Shown: positions 41,152 to 51,549, counted from the stretch's first letter. The stretch: 64,000 nt of DNA from Mesorhizobium ventifaucium (GCF_935822925.1 NZ_CAKXZS010000023.1:62001-126000), one strand, 5' to 3'. The notes: a model not told the origin generated them from the letters alone. A program made the numbers and translations.

Positions 41152-41593
41152 GTTTCCCGGAAATGGCTGCCGCGAGGAAGTGCACAACCCGAGCGCGCAC
41201 GACTTCATCGTCGATCTGCCGAAAGGCTATGCCACGCTGGTCGGCGAGCGCGGCGTGAAACTATCGGGCGGCGAGCGCCAGCGGGTGGCGATCGCGCGGG
41301 CTTTCCTTGCCGATGCGCGGATCCTCATTCTGGACGAGGCAACATCGAGCCTGGATTCAGAATCGGAGGTGCTGATCCAGCTGGCGATGGAGCGGTTGAT
41401 GGTCGGCCGCACGACCCTGGTCATCGCGCACCGGCTTTCGACGGTACGGGCGCTGGACAGGCTTTTGGTGTTCGATCGCGGCCGCATCGTCGAGGAGGAC
41501 TCGCATGATCAGCTGATCCGGCTGCAAGGCGGCATCTACCGCCGGCTGTTCGAGCGCCAGGCGCTCGGATTGACCAAGGGGCTGGCGATCTGA
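41152..41593 (+). pseudogene. 3' remnant of an ABC exporter
   Basis: Only the C-terminal half of an MsbA/multidrug-type ATPase domain is present: signature [14 protein letters not shown], Walker [14 protein letters not shown]-loop IAHRLSTVR and the [14 protein letters not shown] tail. The membrane domain and Walker A are missing. Resemblance to the region before [11 protein letters not shown] also appears one frame over (FPEMAAARK), with the switch at about 41180 where one G seems lost. The fragment starts just after nadE and should not make a working transporter. Confidence 0.82.
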
Positions 41594-41620
41594 CGACTTA
41601 TAGAGCCGCGCGCATCTATT

Positions 41621-41721
41621 AGAGCAACGTGCGTCCACTTGGACGCACAAAGTACGCTCTAACGCTTTTGAATCTGCGCATCGTGCTTTCCGAAAATCGG
41701 TTCCGATTTTCGGGCCGATGC
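41621..41721. repeat. Rhizobial palindromic repeat upstream of gltX
   Basis: Two perfect hairpins lie here: GTGCGTCC-ACTT-GGACGCAC (41629-41648) and CCGAAAATCGG-TT-CCGATTTTCGG (41690-41713). The second is enclosed by GCATCG/CGATGC. The combination is a common rhizobial intergenic repeat in my knowledge. It fills most of the gap between the ABC remnant and gltX. Confidence 0.7.
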
Positions 41722-41833
41722 GCTAGGACGCGCGGCGCTGCCGCCTTTTCATCGCCGTCGTCATGTTCTATGTCTGCGGCCAAGCGCGGGGGCGTCTCTT
41801 GTCAACAGCAAAACCATCCGTTACGCCCCGTTC

Positions 41834-43207
41834 ATGACAGTTACCGTCCGTTTCGCCCCATCACCCACCGGCCGCATTCATATCGGCAATGCGCGCACTG
41901 CGCTGTTCAACTGGCTGTTCGCCATGAACAACAAAGGCCGCTTCATCCAGCGCTTCGACGACACCGACGTCGCGCGCTCGACGCAGGAATTCTCCGACGC
42001 CATCCTCTACGACCTGCATTGGCTGGGCATCTTTCCCGACGCCACGGAATACCAGTCGCGGCGCTTCGAGATCTACGATGCGGCGGTGGAGAAATTGAAG
42101 GCGGCGGGCCTTCTCTATGCTTGCTACGAAACACCGGAAGAACTCGATCTCAGGCGCAAGGTGCGCCGCACGCGCGGCCTGCCGCCGGTCTACGGCCGGG
42201 AGGCATTGACGCTGACGGCTGAGCAGATCGCCGAATACCAGTCAGATGGCCGCCGGCCGCACTGGCGCTTTCTCCTGCCCAATTTCACCAGCGACCCGTT
42301 GCAGCTGGAGCGCACCGAAATCCACTGGAACGATCTGGTGCGCGGCGAGGAAACCGTCGATCTTGCCTCGCTTTCCGACCCGGTTCTCATGCGCGAGGAC
42401 GGCACTTATCTTTACACGCTGCCTTCGGTGGTCGACGACATCGAAATGGGGATCAGCCATGTCATCCGCGGCGACGACCACGTCACCAACACCGGCGTGC
42501 AGCTAGCCTTGTTCCAGGCGCTGGGTGCCGAGCCGCCGGTGTTCGGTCACCACAATCTGTTGACCACCGCATCGGGCGAGGGCCTGTCGAAGCGGAGCGG
42601 CGCGCTGTCCATCGAGAGCTTGCGCGAGAACGGCATCGAACCGATGGCCGTCGCCTCGCTGGCGGTGCTTGTCGGCACCTCGGAAAACGTCGTCGCGGTG
42701 CAGACGATGACTGAGCTTGCCGAGCGCTTCGATCCGGCGGCGACATCGAAATCCGCCGCCAAATTCGATCCGGACGAGCTCTTCGTGCTCAATCGCACGC
42801 TGCTGCACCATATGCCGTTTTCCGAGGCGCGCGACCGGCTGATCGTGCTCGGCATTTCCGGCGAACAGGCTGAGCCCTTCTGGCTGGCGGTGCGCGGCAA
42901 TCTCGACAGGCTGGCCGACGCCGCAATCTGGTGGCGCACGCTTCGCCACGGCCCGCAGGAGCAGCCGGACTTTTCCGACGTCGACCGCGATTTCCTTCAC
43001 CAGGCGTTCGATCTTTTGCCGGAAGACCCCTGGGACGGGTCGGTCTGGAAGGAGTGGACCGGCAGGATCAGGGAAGCGACCGGCCGCAAGGGCAAGGCGC
43101 TGTTCACGCCGCTCAGGCTGGCGCTTACGGGCCAGCCCTCGGGGCCGGAGCTTGCAGATCTGTTGCCGCTGCTGGGTCGGGAAGGAACGTTGGCCCGACG
43201 ACCCTGA
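41834..43207 (+). CDS. gltX: Glutamate-tRNA ligase
   Basis: This 457-residue class I synthetase has the HIGH-type motif [11 protein letters not shown] at residues 11-21 and the KMSKS-type GLSKRSG near 255. The intermediate [11 protein letters not shown] segment is typical of GluRS. Many alphaproteobacteria carry two gltX genes, one acting in the transamidation route for Gln-tRNA; which one this is cannot be told here. Its 3' end overlaps the convergent DUF2865 gene by 83 bp. Confidence 0.95.
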   Translation: MTVTVRFAPSPTGRIHIGNARTALFNWLFAMNNKGRFIQRFDDTDVARSTQEFSDAILYDLHWLGIFPDATEYQSRRFEIYDAAVEKLKAAGLLYACYETPEELDLRRKVRRTRGLPPVYGREALTLTAEQIAEYQSDGRRPHWRFLLPNFTSDPLQLERTEIHWNDLVRGEETVDLASLSDPVLMREDGTYLYTLPSVVDDIEMGISHVIRGDDHVTNTGVQLALFQALGAEPPVFGHHNLLTTASGEGLSKRSGALSIESLRENGIEPMAVASLAVLVGTSENVVAVQTMTELAERFDPAATSKSAAKFDPDELFVLNRTLLHHMPFSEARDRLIVLGISGEQAEPFWLAVRGNLDRLADAAIWWRTLRHGPQEQPDFSDVDRDFLHQAFDLLPEDPWDGSVWKEWTGRIREATGRKGKALFTPLRLALTGQPSGPELADLLPLLGREGTLARRP

Positions 43208-44258
43208 CCTTGCGCTGTTCCGGCGGCGGCAAGGTCGTCGGCGAGGGTTTTACGCCGAGGCGCTCGATGGCTTCGCGATCGAGCCGGCCTTCGACATTGG
43301 CCAAACTCTCGGGGTCGGCGGGGTCAGCCTGTTTCGGGCCTGGCGGGTTGCCGGCAATGATTTCGAAATTCTGTGCAGCGTTGCAGCCGCAGGCCGGCGG
43401 GCGCGCGGGCTGCTTGTAGAGATAGGCGGTCGGCAGTTCGCTGTAGGGCCGGCCGGTTACCGAAGACGTCATGCCGCCCGAGTCCTCGCCAAAGCCGCGC
43501 GTATAAAACACCTGCATCTCGGTGCCGGGGCAACTCGAATCGCAGTTCTTCTGGTCGCGTTCGAAATCGCCCAGCGAGGCAGCATTCGACATCGGGAAGA
43601 AATAGCCGTCGCAGGTGCGCACGCACATTGTGCGGAATTCGCCGTGCGGCTGGCCCATGTCGTCGGCATTGTCGAGCATGGTACGGATGTCGCGCGGGCC
43701 CACAGCTTGATTGGGCTCTTCAGGTCGGTCGGGCGCGCCGGGTCCAATTGCGTCGCTGCCCAAAAGCTGGTCGAGCAAGTTTCGGTCGCCGGTTCCAAGG
43801 CTGGCGTCGCGGCCCGGTGCCGGCTTTGGCGGCGCCGCATCATCGCGGCAGCCATTGGCGTCGAGCGAAGCCAATATGCGTGCGCGATTGCGGCGCGAGC
43901 CGCCCCCGGCGAGTTCAGCGCGCTTGGCTTGCAAGCCGTCGAGATTGACTGCCATGCGATCGATGGTGGCGTCGAGTGTGGCGCATGCGTTGGCGTTGCG
44001 GCGCGACAGCGAAAAGCCGCAGCCGGCGCGGCTGGATTGGCTGACGGCCTTTGAAATCTGCTGGCGCTGCCGCACGATTGCAGCATCATATTTCCTGAGC
44101 AGGGCCGGCTTGGTGCCGCCGCCGCGCGAAGCGGCCGCGAGATCGGCTTCCAGTTGCCGGCAAACACCGGAGGCGGCCTGCGGCTGGGTGATGGCAAAGC
44201 CTGACAATGCCAGGGCACCGAGCAGTGCTGCGGCACGCGTCAGCTTCAGCGGCTTCAA
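43125..44258 (-). CDS. DUF2865 family secreted protein
   Basis: The protein is about 377 residues. An N-terminal signal-like segment ([14 protein letters not shown]) is followed by Cys-rich conserved parts, including [14 protein letters not shown] and [14 protein letters not shown], which characterise DUF2865. The function is unknown. No good ATG lies near the signal peptide; a TTG at 44258 fits. The frame continues upstream through the RIME-like element at 44271, so the true start is uncertain. Its 3' end runs into gltX. Confidence 0.75.
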   Translation of the reverse strand: MKPLKLTRAAALLGALALSGFAITQPQAASGVCRQLEADLAAASRGGGTKPALLRKYDAAIVRQRQQISKAVSQSSRAGCGFSLSRRNANACATLDATIDRMAVNLDGLQAKRAELAGGGSRRNRARILASLDANGCRDDAAPPKPAPGRDASLGTGDRNLLDQLLGSDAIGPGAPDRPEEPNQAVGPRDIRTMLDNADDMGQPHGEFRTMCVRTCDGYFFPMSNAASLGDFERDQKNCDSSCPGTEMQVFYTRGFGEDSGGMTSSVTGRPYSELPTAYLYKQPARPPACGCNAAQNFEIIAGNPPGPKQADPADPESLANVEGRLDREAIERLGVKPSPTTLPPPEQRKVRVVGPTFLPDPAAATDLQAPAPRAGP

Positions 44259-44270
44259 GCCCCGGGCGTT

Positions 44271-44453
44271 GGCGCTGCCCCTCACCTGCCTGCCGGCATC
44301 CTCTCCCCCTATAGGGACGGGGAGAGGGGCGCTGTCATCGACGGTTTCGCCAATCACCAGCGTCGCAGGCAGGGCGCCGAGGCTGCGGCCTGCCCCCTTC
44401 TCCCCGTCACTATACGGGGAGAAGTGCCCGGCAGGGCGATGAGGGGCAGCGCC
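44271..44453. repeat. RIME-like intergenic mosaic, long form (copy C)
   Basis: The element is about 183 bp, from GGCGCTGCCCCTCACCTGCC to the inverse GGCGATGAGGGGCAGCGCC. It has a hairpin in each arm (CTCTCCCC.../GGGGAGAG and CTTCTCCCCGT/ACGGGGAGAAG) and the shared centre TTTCGCCAATCACCAGCGTC. It lies about 12 bp upstream of the likely DUF2865 start, so it probably contributes the leader of that gene. Confidence 0.85.
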
Positions 44454-44569
44454 AACCTCGACAGTTGATGCGGCGGCATGCGTCAGCTTCCACCTCCCGC
44501 CCATCCGGAACTCCGCTCGCCTCGTCCGTTGCGAAGGTTACCGCGTCTGCGGCTAACTGTTCATTTAGC

Positions 44570-46912
44570 TTATCGCGAAAGGCCGGTTTCGCCCAGAGTT
44601 ACAACCGCCTGCGCCTTGTGGGCCGCTTCGACCACGGCGAGCGCCGTCATGTTGACGACGCCGCGCGATGTCACCGACGGCGTCAATATATGCGCCGGTC
44701 TGTCGGTGCCGAGCAGGATCGGGCCGACATGGAGCGCGTCCATCATCGCGCGCAGCGCGGTGAGCGTGATGTTCGCCGAATCGAGATTGGGAAAGACCAG
44801 CAGATTGGCTTCGCCTTTTAGCCGCGAATGCGGATAGACCCGCTGGCGCAGCGGCTCCGACAGAGCCGAGTCGGCATGCATCTCGCCGTCGCATTGCAGG
44901 TCTGGCGCGATGCGCGCCAGGATCGCCGCTGCCTGCCGCATCTTGAGCGCGCTTGGCGAGTCGCGTGAGCCGAAATCCGAATGCGACAGCAGGGCGGCCT
45001 TGGGCTCGATGCCGAAGCGCTGGATTTCTTCGGCTGCCAGCACCGTCATCTCGGCGATTTCCTCGGCGGTCGGATCGACGGTGACATGGGTGTCGGTGAG
45101 GAAAATGATGCCGCGCTGCGAGATCAGCATCGAAAGCGTCGACAGGTCGTGATCCTTGATGCCGGCGCGCGGGCCGATGATCAGGGTGACATTGCGCAAA
45201 TGCCGCTCGAAACGTCCTTCCAGGCCGCAAACCATGGCGTCGGCGTCGCCACGCTTGAGGGCAAGTGCGGCGATTACCGTGTTGTCGGTGCGCACCATGG
45301 TGCGCGCGGCCTCCGTCGTGACGCCACGCCGGCCGGCGAGTTCGATCAAAAGGTCGACATAATGGCGATAACGCGGATCGTCCTCGGGATTGATCAGGCC
45401 GAAATCGACGCCCGGCTTGATGCGCAGCCCATAGCGCTTCAGCCGGACTTCGATGACATGCGGGCGGCCGATCAGGATCGGCTCGGCGATGCCTTCCTCC
45501 AGCACCACTTGGGCGGCGCGCAGCACGCGCTCGTCCTCGCCGTCGGCATAGATGACGCGCTTGGCGCTCGACGTCTTGGCCATCGTGAACACCGGCTTCA
45601 TGACCAGGCCGGAGCGGAAGACGAAGCGGTTGAGCGTGTCGATATAAGCGGCAAAGTCGGTGATCGGCCGTGTCGCGACGCCGGTGTCGCAGGCGGCCTT
45701 GGCCACCGCCGGCGCGATGCGCAGGATCAGCCGCGGGTCGAAGGGCGACGGGATCAGGAAGTCGGGCCCGAAGATCGGCGTTTCGCCGGAATAGGCGCGG
45801 GCGGCGACATCCGACGGTTCCTCGCGGGCCAGGGCTGCGATCGCCCGCACCGCAGCCATTTTCATCTCTTCGTTGATGGCGCTGGCGCCGCAGTCTAGCG
45901 CACCACGGAAAATGTAAGGAAAACAAAGTACGTTGTTGACCTGGTTGGGAAAATCGGAGCGGCCGGTGCAGATCATCGCGTCGGGTCGCGCCGCCCGCGC
46001 CGCTTCCGGCATGATCTCGGGGTTGGGGTTGGCCAGCGCCAGGATCAGCGGTTTTGGCGCCATGTGCTGGAGCAATTCCGGCTTCAGCACGCCGGCGGCC
46101 GAAAGCCCCAGGAACACGTCGGCGCCCGGCAGCACATCGGCCAGCGTGCGCGCCTCGGTGTCCTTCACATAGGGGTCCTTCCAGCGGTCCATCTCGTCGA
46201 CGCGGCCCTTGTAGGCGACGCCGAAACGGTCTGTGACCCAGATGTTTTCGATGCGCGCGCCAAGCAAAACCAGCAAGTTGAGGCAGGCGAGGGCAGCTGC
46301 CCCGGCGCCGGAGGTGACGATCTTGATGTCGGAGATCGTCTTGCCGGAGAATTCCAGCCCGTTGAGCACGGCGGCGGCGACGATGATCGCGGTGCCGTGC
46401 TGGTCGTCGTGGAAGACCGGTATCGCCATGCGGGCCTTCAGCCGTTCCTCGACCTCAAAACATTCGGGCGCCTTGATGTCCTCGAGGTTGATACCGCCGA
46501 AGGTCGGCTCCAGCGCCGAGATCGTCTCGACCATCCGCTCGATGTCAGGCGCGTCGATCTCGATGTCGAAGACGTCGATGCCGGCGAATTTCTTGAACAG
46601 CACGGCCTTGCCTTCCATCACCGGCTTGGAGGCCAGCGGGCCGATATTGCCCAAGCCGAGCACCGCCGTACCGTTGGAGACGACCCCAACCAGATTGGCG
46701 CGCGCCGTGTAGTCGGCGGCGGCGGCCGGATTGTCGCGGATTTCCAGACAGGGCGCCGCGACGCCGGGCGAATAGGCAAGCGCCAGGTCGCGCTGGTTGC
46801 CGAGCGGCTTTGTCGCTTGGATTTCAAGCTTTCCAGGCCGTGGATGCTTGTGGAAATAGAGGGCGGCTTCATCGAGGTCCGACCGGGCTGCTTTTTTGTT
46901 TTCGCCTTGCAT
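44570..46912 (-). CDS. maeB: NADP-dependent malic enzyme with phosphotransacetylase-like domain
   Basis: This 780-residue protein joins an N-terminal malic enzyme ([36 protein letters not shown]) to a C-terminal phosphotransacetylase-like domain (from about residue 450), the MaeB/TME architecture. It decarboxylates malate to pyruvate, giving NADPH. In rhizobia the DME and TME isozymes share this fusion; the phosphotransacetylase part is usually regulatory. It is full length and monocistronic by position. Confidence 0.95.
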   Translation of the reverse strand: MQGENKKAARSDLDEAALYFHKHPRPGKLEIQATKPLGNQRDLALAYSPGVAAPCLEIRDNPAAAADYTARANLVGVVSNGTAVLGLGNIGPLASKPVMEGKAVLFKKFAGIDVFDIEIDAPDIERMVETISALEPTFGGINLEDIKAPECFEVEERLKARMAIPVFHDDQHGTAIIVAAAVLNGLEFSGKTISDIKIVTSGAGAAALACLNLLVLLGARIENIWVTDRFGVAYKGRVDEMDRWKDPYVKDTEARTLADVLPGADVFLGLSAAGVLKPELLQHMAPKPLILALANPNPEIMPEAARAARPDAMICTGRSDFPNQVNNVLCFPYIFRGALDCGASAINEEMKMAAVRAIAALAREEPSDVAARAYSGETPIFGPDFLIPSPFDPRLILRIAPAVAKAACDTGVATRPITDFAAYIDTLNRFVFRSGLVMKPVFTMAKTSSAKRVIYADGEDERVLRAAQVVLEEGIAEPILIGRPHVIEVRLKRYGLRIKPGVDFGLINPEDDPRYRHYVDLLIELAGRRGVTTEAARTMVRTDNTVIAALALKRGDADAMVCGLEGRFERHLRNVTLIIGPRAGIKDHDLSTLSMLISQRGIIFLTDTHVTVDPTAEEIAEMTVLAAEEIQRFGIEPKAALLSHSDFGSRDSPSALKMRQAAAILARIAPDLQCDGEMHADSALSEPLRQRVYPHSRLKGEANLLVFPNLDSANITLTALRAMMDALHVGPILLGTDRPAHILTPSVTSRGVVNMTALAVVEAAHKAQAVVTLGETGLSR

Positions 46913-47124
46913 ACGGGCCTCCCTGCGATCCTGCCTTGAAGCCCTTTTAGCATGCAGCGTTGGTTTTTCACGATGCCAAATGACGCAACCGCCAAATAGG
47001 GGGAAGGATCGTGGAAAACCATACCATGTCAGATCGTTGCGCTGAAATCCTCACCTGCCTTGTCGCGGCCGGTGCGGATGTCATCGAGCGCGTCGCGCGG
47101 CCGGGCGTGTCCAGTCGCGGGCGG

Positions 47125-48009
47125 TCAACTCACGTCTGGACGAGCCTCAAGCAGTTTCCAGACGCTATCGACAATCGCCGGCCGTGGCCGCCGTTTGGCG
47201 ATCACGGCAAGTGGCCAGGCGGGCAGCGATACGTCGGCGATCGCTGCATAGCGGACGCCCTGAAACACAAGGTGCTGCGTCGATCGTGGCAGCAGCGCCG
47301 CGCCCAAGCCGGCGGCTACGAGCGAGAGCATGGTCAGTGCCCGCGTTGCCTCCTGGACGATCCGCACCTCGAGACCAGCCCTGGTGAACGTGTCCATGAT
47401 GCGGGCATGGAGCGACGGGCCTTGTGCAGCCGGAAACATGATGAGCCCGTGGCGGGCGATGTCCGTCAGCGTCACCCCATGCGTCCGCCGGTCTTCAGGC
47501 AGAACTGCAATAAGATCTTCAGCAGGATAGTCATGGACGTCGAGACGTTGGTCAGTCCCGAGCGGTGTATGCACGAAACCGATGTCGATCTCACTCCTCG
47601 ACAGCGCCGCAATCTGCTCATTGGTGGACATCTCGATGAGCTTTGGATGGATGTCCGGATATTTCTCGCGAAGCCGGGACAGGAGATGCGGGAGATGTTC
47701 GTAGAGAGCCGCCGACACGAAGCCGATCCTGATCTCGCCAGCTTCGCCGTCATGCGCTGCGCGGGCGACGTGAAGCGCCGCATCGGCGTGCAGTACCGAT
47801 GCCCGCGCCTCCTCCACGAACCCCGCGCCGGCGCGCGTCAAGGTCAGGCGGCGGTTGGCCCGCTCGAACAGCTTGACGCCGAGTTCTTTCTCCAGTCGAG
47901 CGATCGATTGACTGAGCGGAGGCTGCGCCATGGCCAGCCGCAGAGCGGCACGCCCCATATGCAATTCCTCCGCAACGGCGAGGAAATGTCGCAAGTGCCG
48001 AAGTTCCAT
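47125..48009 (-). CDS. LysR-family transcriptional regulator
   Basis: The 294-residue protein has an N-terminal LysR helix-turn-helix (MELRHLRHFLAVAEELHMGRAA start; KELGVKLFERANRRLTLT) and a co-inducer-binding domain. It is divergent from the alpha/beta-hydrolase gene, the usual layout for a LysR regulator and its target. A palindrome overlaps its start codon. The inducer is unknown. Confidence 0.92.
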   Translation of the reverse strand: MELRHLRHFLAVAEELHMGRAALRLAMAQPPLSQSIARLEKELGVKLFERANRRLTLTRAGAGFVEEARASVLHADAALHVARAAHDGEAGEIRIGFVSAALYEHLPHLLSRLREKYPDIHPKLIEMSTNEQIAALSRSEIDIGFVHTPLGTDQRLDVHDYPAEDLIAVLPEDRRTHGVTLTDIARHGLIMFPAAQGPSLHARIMDTFTRAGLEVRIVQEATRALTMLSLVAAGLGAALLPRSTQHLVFQGVRYAAIADVSLPAWPLAVIAKRRPRPAIVDSVWKLLEARPDVS

Positions 48010-48022
48010 ATCTTGACGATAT
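48008..48022. promoter_or_regulatory. Candidate LysR operator
   Basis: The palindrome ATATC-TTGAC-GATAT overlaps the LysR start codon, and a further GATATC lies at 48051. LysR proteins bind dyad sites of this size in divergent promoters. The match is suggestive only. Confidence 0.45.
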
Positions 48023-48105
48023 CAAACGCGCTCAAATACGTCATCGAAAAGATATCGAATAGCTGACAGTCTGTGCGAAACGCGATTGCGATCGGAGATA
48101 TCATC

Positions 48106-49179
48106 ATGTCCCATTTCACCGCCTTTCCCCTTGTGCTTGCAGCAGCCATGATGGCCGCGGCTCCAGTTCCGGCAGGAGAGCCGGATCTTGTCCGGGCCGA
48201 CAGGTTCGTCGAACTACCGACGGGCGAGCGCCTCTTCGTCCGGCAGGTGCGCCGTCCTGGCGCAGCGTCCGAAGCCAAGTCCTCCGTCCTCCTTATCCAT
48301 GGCGCACGCGTGCCCGGCGTTGCGTCCTTCGATCTGCCTATTGCGGGCGGATCGCTTGCCGCCGACCTCGCGGCGGACGGGCACCTTGTCTATGTCCTGG
48401 ATCTTCGCGGCTACGGCGCATCGAGCCGCCCTGCGGCCATGGACAGGCCGCCGGACAAGTCCGCTCCCCTGATGCGCACCGAAGACGTCGTGGCGGATAT
48501 TTCCGCAGCGGTCGACGCCATCGCGAAATGGAGCGACGTCTCAAGGGTCAACCTCGTCGGCTGGGCCACCGGCGGGCATTGGGCCGGCGCCTATGCCAGC
48601 CGGTTTCCGCAGACGGTTGATCGGCTCATCCTCTACAACACTCTATATGGAGGCTCAGACCAGCACCCCACCCTTGGCACCGGCTCGCCGCTTGAAAATC
48701 CTGACCGGCCCGAGACGTTCAATGTCCATGCGTTCGGCGGTTATCGGCTGAATACACGTCCGAGCCTGTTCACCGCCTGGGACGATAGCATCCCGGTCGC
48801 GGACAAGGCTCAGTGGCGCGATCCCGCGGTGGCCGCGGCCTATGGTGATGCGGCACTCGCCTCCGACGAGACGGCGTCGACGCGCCAGCCGCCGAGTTTC
48901 CGGTCACCGAGCGGCGCCATGGCCGACAGTTTCGAACTCGCCTTCGATCGCCGGCAATGGTCGGCGGCGGCGCTCACCATGCCGGTGCTCGTCATCCGCT
49001 CCGGACGGGATTTCTGGAGCCGACCGGAGGATGCGAAGACAATCGTGGACGAAGCACCAAAAGCGGAACGCCTGGACATCCCGGACGCTACGCACTTCGT
49101 GCATCTCGACCGCGAGGCCGCAGGGCGCGGTGTGTTCCTTGACTCCGTGAAGCGGTTTCTCGATCGGCAGGAGGAATGA
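48106..49179 (+). CDS. Secreted alpha/beta-hydrolase fold protein without Ser nucleophile
   Basis: The 357-residue protein has a signal peptide (to about residue 23) and an alpha/beta-hydrolase fold: oxyanion region LLIHGARVPG, LDLRGYGASS, the acid RSGRDFW and the His in DATHFVHLD. The nucleophile elbow reads G152-W-A154-T-G156, so the usual Ser/Asp/Cys is Ala. As read it is unlikely to be a normal hydrolase. It is divergent from LysR. The substrate is unknown. Confidence 0.82.
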   Translation: MSHFTAFPLVLAAAMMAAAPVPAGEPDLVRADRFVELPTGERLFVRQVRRPGAASEAKSSVLLIHGARVPGVASFDLPIAGGSLAADLAADGHLVYVLDLRGYGASSRPAAMDRPPDKSAPLMRTEDVVADISAAVDAIAKWSDVSRVNLVGWATGGHWAGAYASRFPQTVDRLILYNTLYGGSDQHPTLGTGSPLENPDRPETFNVHAFGGYRLNTRPSLFTAWDDSIPVADKAQWRDPAVAAAYGDAALASDETASTRQPPSFRSPSGAMADSFELAFDRRQWSAAALTMPVLVIRSGRDFWSRPEDAKTIVDEAPKAERLDIPDATHFVHLDREAAGRGVFLDSVKRFLDRQEE

Positions 49180-49303
49180 CCATGAAGGGTAGTTCATGTG
49201 TCCTGCGGGAGCAGCAGCCGCAACGGTGTCAGGTCGACCGCCTCCCGGCTTTGCGGCTACCGTCCACCCGACAGCCACTCACCGCGCGGTTGCGGGGCTA
49301 CGC

Positions 49304-50320
49304 CTATCTCCGCCGCGCCACATCTCGACTCTCCCGTCTCCGCCATTTCCCTGGCGTACAAACGTCAGACTTCACTAGGCCGGCGCCGTTTCGTTGGATG
49401 TACATGCTTTTTTTGTCATCGATGAGCGCCCCCATCGCGGCGAGGTGCTCGGTGAAGCCGTCAACGAACCGCCTGACCTTCAATGGTATGAAGCGGTTCG
49501 ACGGATAGACCGCATGCACGTGGTGCGGTGCGTAGTGCCAGTCCGGCAGTACATATTCGAGCCGCTCTTGGGCGACGAGCGGGTCGAGTATCACTTTGTG
49601 CCCGAGACCGATGCCGATGCCAGACAGCAGTGCCTGCTGGTTAAGGAGCGAATTGTTGGAGCACATGGTCGGCCGGATCCGCACCTCGGCCTTTTCGCCG
49701 CCTGGGCCGGTGAGCGGCACGATATCGCGCGTCGTGATGTGGGCGTAAAGCAGGTAGTCATGCTTGGCAAGATCCTCGGGCCGCCGCGGCCGTCCCATCC
49801 GGTCGAGATAGTCCGGCGTTGCCGCAAGGCGTCGCTCCATCATCCCGAGCTTGCGCACGATCAGCCGATCGTCGTTGATGGTCCCCATGCGGATCACGAC
49901 GTCGAGCCTTTCTGCGATCACGTCGACGAAGCTGTCGGTCAGCGCCACGTCGAGTATCAGGTCCGGGTAGGTGCGCTTGAACTCGATTAGATAATTGCCG
50001 AGCACACCGGCACCGAAGCTGGCCGGCGCGCCGACGGCAAGACGTCCGCACATCTTCGATTCGAGGCAGCCGACGCTGCGGTCCGCCTCCTCGATGCGCT
50101 CAATGATGTCGCGGGCGCGCTCCAGATAACGCCGGCCGGCTTCCGTCGGCGAAACATGGCGGGTCGTACGGTCAAAAAGCCGAACGCCGAGGCGCTTTTC
50201 CAGTGCACGGATCTGCTGGCTGACGGCCGGCTGGCTCAAGCCCAGTTCACGCGCTGCCGCCGAGAAGCTGCCGGTCTCGGAGGCGCGTATGAAGCTGGTC
50301 AGCTCGGTCAGGCGATCCAT
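49304..50320 (-). CDS. LysR-family transcriptional regulator (CrgA-like)
   Basis: This 338-residue regulator has an N-terminal HTH (FIRASETGSFSAAARELGLSQPAVS, in part) and a substrate-binding domain with the TDSFVDVIAERLDVVIRMG region of the CrgA group. It is divergent from the metallo-hydrolase gene, which it may control. The C-terminus (SMYIQRNGAGLV onward) runs about 35 residues past the family norm and is basic, possibly through loss of the original stop. Confidence 0.9.
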   Translation of the reverse strand: MDRLTELTSFIRASETGSFSAAARELGLSQPAVSQQIRALEKRLGVRLFDRTTRHVSPTEAGRRYLERARDIIERIEEADRSVGCLESKMCGRLAVGAPASFGAGVLGNYLIEFKRTYPDLILDVALTDSFVDVIAERLDVVIRMGTINDDRLIVRKLGMMERRLAATPDYLDRMGRPRRPEDLAKHDYLLYAHITTRDIVPLTGPGGEKAEVRIRPTMCSNNSLLNQQALLSGIGIGLGHKVILDPLVAQERLEYVLPDWHYAPHHVHAVYPSNRFIPLKVRRFVDGFTEHLAAMGALIDDKKSMYIQRNGAGLVKSDVCTPGKWRRRESRDVARRR

Positions 50321-50360
50321 GATAGCAACTCCCCGTCGTGATTAATAAGCAAGGGTAATA

Positions 50361-50379
50361 GCCTATATAAGATACAGGC
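50361..50379. promoter_or_regulatory. Candidate LysR operator
   Basis: The near-palindrome GCCTATAT-AAG-ATACAGGC (7 of 8 pairs) lies in the 142-bp gap between the divergent LysR and MBL genes. Size and place fit a LysR binding dyad. Confidence 0.5.
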
Positions 50380-50462
50380 AAGTGCAAAAAGCTGAACCTA
50401 TGAAGTAGACCCGTCTTGCTCTGACCCGGAGCCTCCACGATCCCCCAACCGGAGATGATGCC

Positions 50463-51430
50463 ATGACGCTTTCCCGCCGTCATTTTCTCGCCAGTGCCGG
50501 TCTAGCCGGCGGCGCCCTTCTAGCCGGCACCTCCGTTCCGGCCTTGGCCCGTGCGCCGCTGGCTCACGCCCCGACCCTTGGCGCGCTGCGCCGCAAGGTG
50601 GGTTCGATCGAGGTCACGGCGCTGCTGGACGGCTATATCGACATTGGTTCCGAGTGGTCATCGGGCTCGCTGAGGCCGATGCGGAGCGGCTGGCTGAGGC
50701 CAGCTTCCAGAAGCCCGGACCGCGCCGCGCACCGGTCAATGCCTATCTCATCAATCTGGGCGACCGTCTGGTGCTCGTCGACGCCGGTACGTCGAACAGC
50801 ATGGGCCCGTCACTCGGCCGACTTCCGGCCGCTATCGAGGCGGCCGGCGTCTCTCCGGACCAGATCGACACATTGCTGATTACCCACATGCATCCCGACC
50901 ATATCAACGGCGTGCTGACTCCCGCCGGCCAGGCGCTGTTTCCCAATGCCGAGTTCATCGTCACCGCCGCCGATTACGCCTTCTGGCATGACGACGCGAA
51001 CATGAACCAAGCGCCGGACGAGGCAAAGCCGTTCTTTATCGGGGCACGCCGGGCTGCCGCCGCTTATGCGGACCGCCTGCGGCAAGTGGACGGCGAGCGC
51101 GAGGCGGTCGGCTCGATCCGCACCGTGCCATTGCCCGGCCACACGCCGGGCCATGCCGGCTTCATCGCGGAATCGGACGGCGACGCGCTGTTCATCTGGG
51201 GCGATGTCGTGCACATGGCGACCTACCAGTTCGCGCGCCCGGACTGGAGCATCGCCTTCGATGTCGATTCCAAGCTGGCTGCCGAAACTCGCAAGCGGAC
51301 GCTCGACCGGGTCGCTGCTGACCGGATGCTGATCGCCGGCATGCATTTGCCGTTCCCCGGCATCGGCCATGTGGCGCGCGATGGCGACGCCTATCGCTTC
51401 GTGCCGGACGAATGGCCCTATTCACTGTAG
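50463..51430 (+). pseudogene. Tat-exported MBL-fold hydrolase, frameshifted
   Basis: The first frame encodes a Tat signal (SRRHFLASAGLAGGALLAG) and the start of an MBL domain (VTALLDGYIDIGSEW). From 50658 the rest continues in the -1 frame: IGLAEADAERLAEASF, the zinc motif THMHPDHING, PLPGHTPGHAGF and the final FPGIGH. A single G missing at about 50657 (TGG-GTC read as TGG-TC) separates them. Repaired length would be about 322 residues, as for AHL-lactonase-like or PNGM hydrolases. As read, the export signal is cut off from the enzyme. Confidence 0.85.
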
Positions 51431-51549
51431 CGGCGGCCAGCGCGGGAAGGGGCCATCATAGCCCTGCTTTCAGGGCCGTCGCTTCCTGACCAAGAACGGC
51501 CGAGATGGATCGTCTCCCGGCGTTCCCAGCGGGTACCAAGCGTTAGGGA

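Noticed and set aside
39421-41208. 595-codon open frame antisense to nadE
   Set aside because: High-GC shadow frame; nadE on the other strand has all its motifs.
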